The notes beneath the pieces were generated by a model, which saw only the letters and a list, made by a program, of their open reading frames with translations, was not told the origin of the DNA and searched no databases. From assembly GCA_030180135.1 (NCBI GenBank), contig CM058232.1, forward strand, positions 61,339,330-61,403,329: a DNA stretch of 64,000 nt, given 5' to 3'. Below are positions 58,160 to 64,000 of the stretch, in pieces. The position numbers and the translations under genes are program-made. How positions within the stretch are numbered: position 1 is the stretch's first letter; every line of letters begins with the position of its first letter. This DNA is from Orychophragmus violaceus (lineage: Eukaryota; Streptophyta; Magnoliopsida; Brassicales; Brassicaceae).

Positions 58160-58990
58160 TGGAAAAAACCCAGTTGCCCGCTAAATAAAAAACAAGCGCC
58201 CTTTTTTCCTATTTTGCCTCTCATTATTTCTTTTTCCCTCATTTCATTTCTCATCCATTCTTAATTTTTTGGTTATCTTTAACTTTTCACCTTTCTAAAT
58301 TTTTCTCTTTTGTCGACAAAAAAAAAATTTCTTCTCTTTCTCTTTAATTTTACCGGCTATAAAATATATACTTTTAAAAAATTAGAAGTTTTAAAACATT
58401 TTATTTATAGTTTAGGGAGTTGTAATATATGTTTAGGGTTTAGGGTATTGGAATAAAAAGTTTACGATTCACACTTAAACATAACTTTTTTATTTGTCGG
58501 TTAACATAAAAAAAATACAAAAATATTATTTTACTCTAAGAACATAACATTGGAAAAGAAAAAAAGATTACAAACATACAATCAAACTCTAAGAATATAA
58601 ACCCTAAGAATCTAAACCCTACATAAAGTACAATTGTAAAAAAAATTACAAACATAAACCATATACCACAAACTATAAATCATATACCTTAAGGCTTAAA
58701 CTCTTAATCATAATCTATAAAATTAAGATATAGCTATTAATCATAACATACGCATTGTCATAGTTACACTTTACTACTGAATATAGAGTTTAGGGTATAT
58801 GATTTAGAGTTTATGATGTAGGATTTAGAAAAAGAAGGAAAACTAATCAAGATTCATTTTAGTTTAGATTTGTTCGTTTTGGATTAACAAATATTTAAGA
58901 TTTAAGTTATAAAAATATGATTTAAGGCTCAGGTTAAGAAAATATAGTTTAAGAATATAGTTTAGGTTTAGGGTTACTCTAACCCTAAAC
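58160..58990. other. AT-rich 5' interior of Pack-CACTA-2
   Basis: No coding similarity seen. Short TTTAGGGTTTAGGG-like patches at about 58432 and 58965 and AAACCCTA repeats near 58600 occur; origin unknown. Confidence 0.4.
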
Positions 58991-59212
58991 ACTAGTTTCT
59001 CAAATTTGGGTTTGGCCGTATATCAAATTGGACAAATTTTAGCCAAGCCACATATCTCTCTCTCCATCCCATTTCTCTCGAGATTAAGCCAATCTCGATA
59101 AATATTTCAAGCTCGTTTATGGGAGACGTTGTTGCTCCAACTCCTTCGATTCTTCTCGATGTCGAGGTCTTTTTTGTCTTTGTGATTTGAAAGGAGGATC
59201 TGGCTTTTGGAT

Positions 59213-59273
59213 ATGTCTTCACTCACCTCCGTCGAATTGAATTTTCTGATCTTCCGATATCTTCAGGAATCAG
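59213..59273 (+). pseudogene. HOS15: captured HOS15 exon 1
   Basis: ATG 59213 opens MSSLTSVELNFLIFRYLQES and ends at a GTACGAG donor. This is the LisH-motif start of HOS15, a plant TBL1-like WD40 repressor protein. The following host exon is not present; the next captured piece (RPL11) begins in another frame. The roughly 170 bp upstream looks like the corresponding 5' UTR. Confidence 0.85.
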
Positions 59274-59480
59274 GTACGAGAAATAGCTTGCTCTATTATC
59301 ACTCTCCTTGCATCTGTTCCGCTAGCTACATGTTAGGGTTTTTGGATTTGTTTCGAATTGTGAATGTCGTTGTCTGGTTCTACGAACTTTAACCACTTTT
59401 AGGGGATTTCCTGTAATCGTCTTAGGGTTTCACCTATTGTACGATTTAACTGTTGTTATTAGGATCGTTGGTTCACAATC

Positions 59481-59586
59481 CTTGAAAGTGGACTCATGGT
59501 TAAAGAGTATGAACTCTTGAGAAGAAACTGCAACGACACTGCTTGCTTCGGTTTCAGAATTCAGGAACACATTGATTTGGGTATCA
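59481..59586 (+). pseudogene. RPL11: captured 60S ribosomal protein L11 piece
   Basis: The frame from 59481 reads LESGLMVKEYELLRRNCNDT then ACFGFRIQEHIDLGI. It matches the uL5/L11 family segment (VKEYELLRRNF, GIQEHIDLGI) with a few substitutions. It diverges after about 59586. No ribosomal function is possible. Confidence 0.85.
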
Positions 59587-59891
59587 ACAAACGCATAACT
59601 GCCATTGGAGCTACTGGAATGTGTTGGGGTGAAGATAGGAAGCTAATTTAAATTTAGTGATGAACAAAATCTCATATCTTAATGAGAAGAGTTTATCAGG
59701 CTTCCTTATATGGTATTCATTCATTAATATCCCACTCCTTCTTTGGTTCTCTAGCGCAGTTAGTAGTGAAACGTATTCATCTAATTGGTTAGAGGCTATT
59801 TGTTTCTTTTGTAAATTCTGAGGTTCTTGATTCTCTTTGGTTTTTCTCAAACTGTGGTGGAAAGTTGAGCTGATGAGTTCGTTTCTTGTAG

Positions 59892-60520
59892 TTAATGGCA
59901 GATTATGCATACCCTGCACGTATACTGGAGACAAGAAAAACTGCTCCTGGTTTGAGATTGGTAGACAAATGGGCGGTACGTTCTACACTTCTTTCTCGCA
60001 CCTCTACTTAAATGGACACATTTGTTACAAATTATGAATCTCTTCTTTAAGATTCTGAGATTATTTTCTGATACACGGGAAGATGTCTTACTTAGCTTAG
60101 GTGCTGATTGGTGGAGGGAAGAATCATATAATGGGATTATTTGACATGGTGATGATAAAAGATAACCATATCTCAGTTGCAGGAGGTATAGTAAATGCTG
60201 TTAAATCTGTGGACGACTATCTAACGCATAAGAATCTCGAAATGTATGTGGAGGTGAATCTTATATAAGCTTTCAAATCCTTAGAGCCCGAAAGTTAGAT
60301 GGAAAACAAGTTCTAATCACTATCTCTCTATCTCTTCTTGAAGGTGGAGACGCGGACGCTTGAGGAAGTGAAGGAAGTGCTAGAGTATGTAAGTGGATCC
60401 AAGACTCGGTTGACGAGAATAATGCTGGACAATATGGTTGTACCATTAGAGAATGGAGACGTTGATGTCACGATGATTAAAGATGCGGTTGAGCTAATCA
60501 ATGGGAGAGTCGAGACAGAG
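59892..60520 (+). pseudogene. QPT: captured quinolinate phosphoribosyltransferase, three exons
   Basis: Exons 59892-59975 (PARILETRKTAPGLRLVDKW), 60101-60253 (GGGKNHIMGLFDMVMIKDNH) and 60344-60520 (LEEVKEVLEY, TRIMLDNMVVPLENGDVDVT, ELINGRVETE) keep GT/AG borders, phase 0 and no stops. They cover part of the nicotinate-nucleotide pyrophosphorylase catalytic barrel of plastid QPT, which converts quinolinate to nicotinate mononucleotide in NAD synthesis. The N-terminal domain and the last strands are missing. The third exon joins FKBP sequence without a frame break. Confidence 0.9.
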
Positions 60521-60871
60521 GTGTGTGTGCACCTCACTGGCTACTTCCTCGGAAGGGGTAGTACAGCTTTTAGGCTACATGATGACGAATCGTATCCTTT
60601 TTCTTTATTGATTTATAACTGAATATAGAGTTATTGTTATTTGTTTGTACCCTTGACTTGAACTGAAAAAAGGGAGTCATTTGGAGAAGACATTGTTGAC
60701 ACAGACATGGAGAAAGGTAGCAGTGATGATTATGACTACATCGACAGTTTCATAAATGACGATGATCCATCTGCCCGCAGTTCACACATCTCTAGTACTG
60801 ACGATGATGAAAGTATGGCATTTCTTATCTTGTTTATTTTACTGACTTGTAATGTTAGTACTTATATGTAA
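59895..60871 (+). CDS. potential chimeric QPT-FKBP gene
   Basis: Starting at ATG 59895, exons 59895-59975, 60101-60253, 60344-60591 and 60673-60871 join at GT/AG sites without a stop and end in TAA (60869-60871), giving 226 codons: 137 from QPT, about 68 from a nucleoplasmin-like FKBP, about 20 from read-through. The QPT/FKBP joint is at about 60520. The last exon could instead end at the host donor 60813 (GTATGG). No promoter is proven; HOS15 5' sequence upstream (about 59040-59212) could supply one. It may be transcribed, or be a fossil with frames preserved by chance. Confidence 0.5.
60521..60812 (+). pseudogene. captured nucleoplasmin-like FKBP piece (FKBP43/53 type)
   Basis: Exon end 60521-60591 reads VHLTGYFLGRGSTAFRLHDD then ES, and exon 60673-60812 reads ESFGEDIVDTDMEKGSSDDY then DYIDSFINDDDPSARSSHIS. 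The HLTGYFLG strand followed by an acidic tract is the nucleoplasmin-like N-terminal part of plant nuclear FKBP immunophilins (histone chaperones). The FKBP domain itself is absent. Which paralogue it came from is uncertain. Confidence 0.75.
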
Positions 60872-61334
60872 TCCTTGCTTTGCAATTTTCACTTTTGTTT
60901 TGTTGTAAGATGTTTTGGGCTTAATGTTATGAAATATGTTTCACTTTCTATTCATGATATTATCAGATTTCAGAAATTGAAGCAGGTTTCACATTTTAGC
61001 AAATTAGATCATACAAGAATAAGAAATCACAGTGATTCAAAATAAAATGCTATAACAGAAACTGCTCTATACAAAATACGTAATAACAGAAATAAAACGC
61101 TATCAAATATATATAGAAAATATATTATAACAGAAATTAAACGCTATTACTTCGTTTATTATTGCACTAAAAAAGCGCTATTGTAAATATCTAAAGTATA
61201 GCATAACGAAAAATCGCTATGTAAATGTCCCAATATATTATAACGGGTGCAGATAGAACGTTTAACAAACCGCTATGATAGCAATATATAGCGTTTTTTG
61301 GGCGCTATATATACTTAAATTTCTTGTAGTGATC

Positions 61335-61629
61335 ATTTGACATATCCATCCAGATGGTTCATCTGAATGATCCATCTGAATGTTGTTCGTTGTTTTTTCA
61401 ATATTTTTTCGATGTTCATTTGGATGAATCATTTATATGAACATGTGTTTGTTTGCTTATTTTTTTTTTGTAAACTTCAAATCCATCTAGATGAGTTTAA
61501 TAAGAAAATGACTAAACTACCCTACTTTAAACTAATTAAACTTTTAGTTTTAATCTTAACTATATTATTTTAAATACTAATCTAAAATATATTTACAACT
61601 AATTATTTTTTAAATTATTATTATTATAT
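61335..61629. other. AT-rich flank with CATCTGAATG motifs
   Basis: Direct and inverted copies of ATCCATCTGAATG / ATTTGGATGAATC lie at about 61342-61430 and may be subterminal repeats of an older hAT element opened by the CACTA insertion. No gene. Confidence 0.4.
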
Positions 61630-62300
61630 TAACTGGAAAACGCAATATTATAGATTTGGCGGAAAAATGTGATTTTGCGGTTTTACGAAAAATATGATTT
61701 TTGCGGTTTTAGTAGAAAACACTATTTTAGGGTTTCGGCAGAAAACACGATTTTATGGTTTTAACGAGAAAACACAATTTTTGGTTTTGACGGAAAACAC
61801 GATTTTCAGTTTTAGCGGAAAAACATGATTTTACGGTTTTGGTGGGAAAACGCAATTTTGCGGTTTTGGCAGGAAAACACGATTTTACGGTTTTGGCAGA
61901 AAACATGGTTTTGCGGTTTTGACGGGAAAACACGATTTTACGGTTTTAGCAGGAAACATGATTTTGCGATTTTTGCGAAACAACACAATTTTGCGGTTTT
62001 GGCGGGAAAACGCGATTTTGCGGTTTTGGCGGGAAAACGCGATTTTGAGGTTTTGGCGGGAAAACGCGATTTTTTTGTTTTAGCGGGAAAACGCGATTTT
62101 ACTGTTTTGGCGGGAAAACGCGATTTTGCGGTTTTGGCGGGATGACGCAATTTTACGGTTTTAGCGGGAAAACACGATTTTGCGATTTTGACAAGAAAAC
62201 ACGATTTTTCGATTTTGCGGAAAACGCGATTTTACGGTTTTGGCGGGAAAACACAATTTTACGGTTTTGGCGGAAAAACGCGATTTTGCTAGGAATGGTT
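61630..62300 (+). repeat. 27-bp minisatellite, more than 20 copies
   Basis: A unit of the form GGCGGGAAAACGCGATTTTGCGGTTTT repeats head to tail, degenerate at the left and most regular at 61990-62150. Because 27 is a multiple of three, the array stays open in several frames on both strands (106 codons at 61825-62145 reading FAVLAGKRD repeats; 68-77 codons on minus). These are repeat translations, not evidence for a gene. Confidence 0.9.
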
Positions 62301-62689
62301 TATATCTAAAACCTCGTTGGGAAAAATACTGTTTGGTTTCTAAGTCAAGACTCAAGAGATTAGTATGGGCTAAATACAAATACCTGCTATTCAAAAATGT
62401 TATATTTTTTATTTAAATGTTACTGTAATTATTGAATACATAAAGATGAAAATACAAACATTTAGGTTTGAATTTACCTCAGTCAAACTATACACTTTGA
62501 CATAAATACATTAAAAATAATAAAGGAGGAACTCAAATAATAGAAAAACATAATAAAGGAGGAACTCATATACTCCATCCGTTTTTTTATATAGATGTTT
62601 TAGAAAACAAATTATTTCACGAAGATAGATGTTTCGTATTCCTGAGCAAAAGAAAAAAAAAATTGGTGTCTTTCTAATTATACCCCTAT

Positions 62690-63180
62690 TAGTTTTTTTT
62701 TTGTCAATTTGGAGGCTTTATAGAAGTCCAAAAGGGCAAATGTACAGCAGGGAAAATACAAACTGAAAACCCAAACAGAGTAATTCGAAACTGAAGCCCA
62801 AGACGCAGCCCAATCGAAAGTGATAACAATGAAGGAGACCACGTGTCCAAAGGAGGGGGAATCCGACATGCAACCATCGCAAGGAAGGTTTTCCAGGAAA
62901 ACCACCATGAGAAGACGACGACGACGATACTCTAAAACAAAGAGATCCCAGCTGCCAATCCTACCAGTCCACAGAAGATACCGTCGGAGAAGTGCAGCCT
63001 AGAAGATGAGCACAGCTTCAGCTATCTAACCGGAAGACGCCACGTCGAGGAGGCTCCACCGCCGACCAAATACAACGACTTGGCCATTGAACTCCTAAAG
63101 CCAAAGGTGGGATTTAGCTGTGAAGATATTAATCCAAGATCATGAAGCCACCGAGGAAGATAACGAAGAACAACCGACTT
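62690..63180 (-). mobile_element. possible retroposon with poly(A) end
   Basis: A T run at 62692-62702 followed by GC-richer, stop-rich sequence resembles in composition and layout the minus-strand retroposon at 12159. I could not find a convincing target duplication or the right end. It may lie in an intron of the DUF223-like gene. Confidence 0.35.
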
Positions 63181-63414
63181 CGCGATGGGAAGAAGATCGA
63201 CGAAAGGAGATCGGAGATGTTCCCTCCTGACAAAAATGACAAAAATGATTTCACCTCCTTCATTATTTGCATTAAAATCAAACACTTGTTGAGCATATTC
63301 ACCCCCACAGTGTACACTTTAAACGCAAATCTCTACAAATCAATCAAATAAAGTACTATGAATAAAAAAAAAAATACTATTTTACATAATATATGTACAC
63401 TTACGATTCGTTTC

Positions 63415-64000
63415 TGAGCTCAAGGTTTAATCTTTTTGTGCACATTCCATTTTGTTTCTTGACATTATCTAGCGACCCTAGAGCAACGATTTGACCAATA
63501 ACATCTGCAAACAATTGTAAAAAATAATGTATAAATACATATTCAAATTATTTTTTAACAAAACTAAGCAGGTTAAAGATAACGAACCGATCAAGACATT
63601 TTTCTCAAAATCACCATCGAGAATCTCATCAAAACCAACAAAATATTTCTCTTCCACGTCTTCAGGAAAGTCCTCACATAATGTGATTTTGGTCTGATTT
63701 GTAAACGTCATTTTAAAAGGCAGAGGATTAGTCTTATATTCATTTGAATATGTGACACATCCAAATCTTTCAATACAGATTGGCTCATCTTCAAACAACG
63801 TTTGACCAAATTTCCTTGCCATGTTCTGATCGAGAGTTGCATGTATTCTTGTACCCTGATTATCGAGGTTTTAAAAACTAAAGTTAGTATATCATATATA
63901 CGACTATAAATGTGTAACAATTTCAAAATGTTCAATCGTTAAAAAAACACTTGATGTTTAAAATAAGATTATAATAAATAAGAATAATACCTCAGAATCA
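63415..64000 (-). CDS. DUF223/RPA70-like OB-fold protein, partial
   Basis: Reading minus, an exon enters at the window edge (64000-63991, GTATTA donor). Exon 63855-63588 gives GTRIHATLDQNMARKFGQTL, then ICIERFGCVTYSN and KTNPLPFKMTFTNQTKITL. Exon 63504-63415 gives DVIGQIVALGSLDNVKKQNG then MCTKRLNLELRNES with a GTAAGTG donor. The EGTRIHAT and KRLNLELRN motifs are those of plant DUF223 OB-fold proteins related to replication protein A large subunits. Such genes occur as host families and inside Helitrons. Start and end are not visible; frames and splice sites are intact. Confidence 0.75.

Larger units (their letters stand above)
57953..61331 (+). mobile_element. Pack-CACTA-2: CACTA element carrying host gene fragments
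   Basis: 3379 bp from CACTACAAGAAATTGAGG to AAATTTCTTGTAGTG with ATC duplications (57950-57952 and 61332-61334). Subterminal zones contain repeated AACGCTAT/ATAGCGTT motifs (57985-58150 and 61040-61310), the same style as Pack-CACTA-1. No transposase. The interior (about 59000-60870) carries, all on plus, HOS15 exon 1, an RPL11 piece, three QPT exons and two FKBP exons with introns. It lies 340 bp downstream of the FT-like stop codon. Confidence 0.9.

Noticed and set aside
57932..61430. Older hAT element enclosing Pack-CACTA-2
   Set aside because: The left flank resembles a hAT end (TAGGGGCTGTTCGTT), but no matching right terminus was found.
61825..62145. 106-codon plus-strand frame
   Set aside because: Translation of the 27-bp minisatellite; equally open frames exist on the other strand.

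Overview
The window is nuclear DNA of a flowering plant, almost certainly of the Brassicaceae. One complete host gene, a four-exon FT/TSF-type florigen gene at 55672-57609, and many captured host-gene pieces read as close relatives of Arabidopsis proteins. The rest is a deep pile of nested transposable elements with interstitial telomere-like (TTTAGGG) arrays, typical of pericentromeric or other heterochromatic DNA. All identifications were made by reading and translating the sequence; no database search was possible.

Layout. 1-4101: two nested Ty1/copia elements on the minus strand; element B (LTR 1289-1958) sits inside the gag of element A (LTR 3419-4101). 4107-5640: fragments of an Athila-like protease and of a LINE. 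6598-11742: decayed autonomous-type CACTA transposon with TNP2-like and Transposase_24-like pseudogenes and its right end. 12159-13461: retroposon with poly(A) and a 15-bp target duplication. About 14030-16920: degenerate telomere-like repeats in a roughly 1.55-kb tandem duplication. 18647-33104: non-autonomous Tat-like gypsy element (gag-protease plus an antisense gene), split by a complete copia element C (24651-31271). 33160-33756 and 34520-35264: two hAT-type elements with exact 8-bp target duplications. 35353-37493: small complete LTR element with an unrecognised 338-aa ORF and no polymerase. 37523-45253: second non-autonomous Tat-like element, minus strand, same architecture. 47000-54400: decayed gypsy gag on the minus strand, split by a CACTA element (50404-53955) carrying pieces of five host genes. 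54649-55355: third hAT element. 55672-57609: FT-like gene. 57953-61331: second gene-capturing CACTA element. 61630-62300: 27-bp minisatellite. 63415-64000: exons of a DUF223/RPA70-like gene running off the right edge.

Most exciting content: the two Pack-CACTA elements that bracket the FT-like gene. The left one carries fragments recognisable as NET1A, 20S proteasome alpha-5 (two copies), CDKB2, BRR2 helicase and XTH9. The right one carries HOS15 exon 1, a ribosomal protein L11 piece, three exons of quinolinate phosphoribosyltransferase and two exons of a nucleoplasmin-like FKBP. In the right element the QPT and FKBP pieces are joined in frame, with intact splice sites, giving a potential 226-codon chimeric gene. 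A second theme is a paired 14-bp palindrome module (GTGTCGATCGACAC type) found in the LTRs and leaders of all three copia elements and, unexpectedly, twice inside the pol region of element C.
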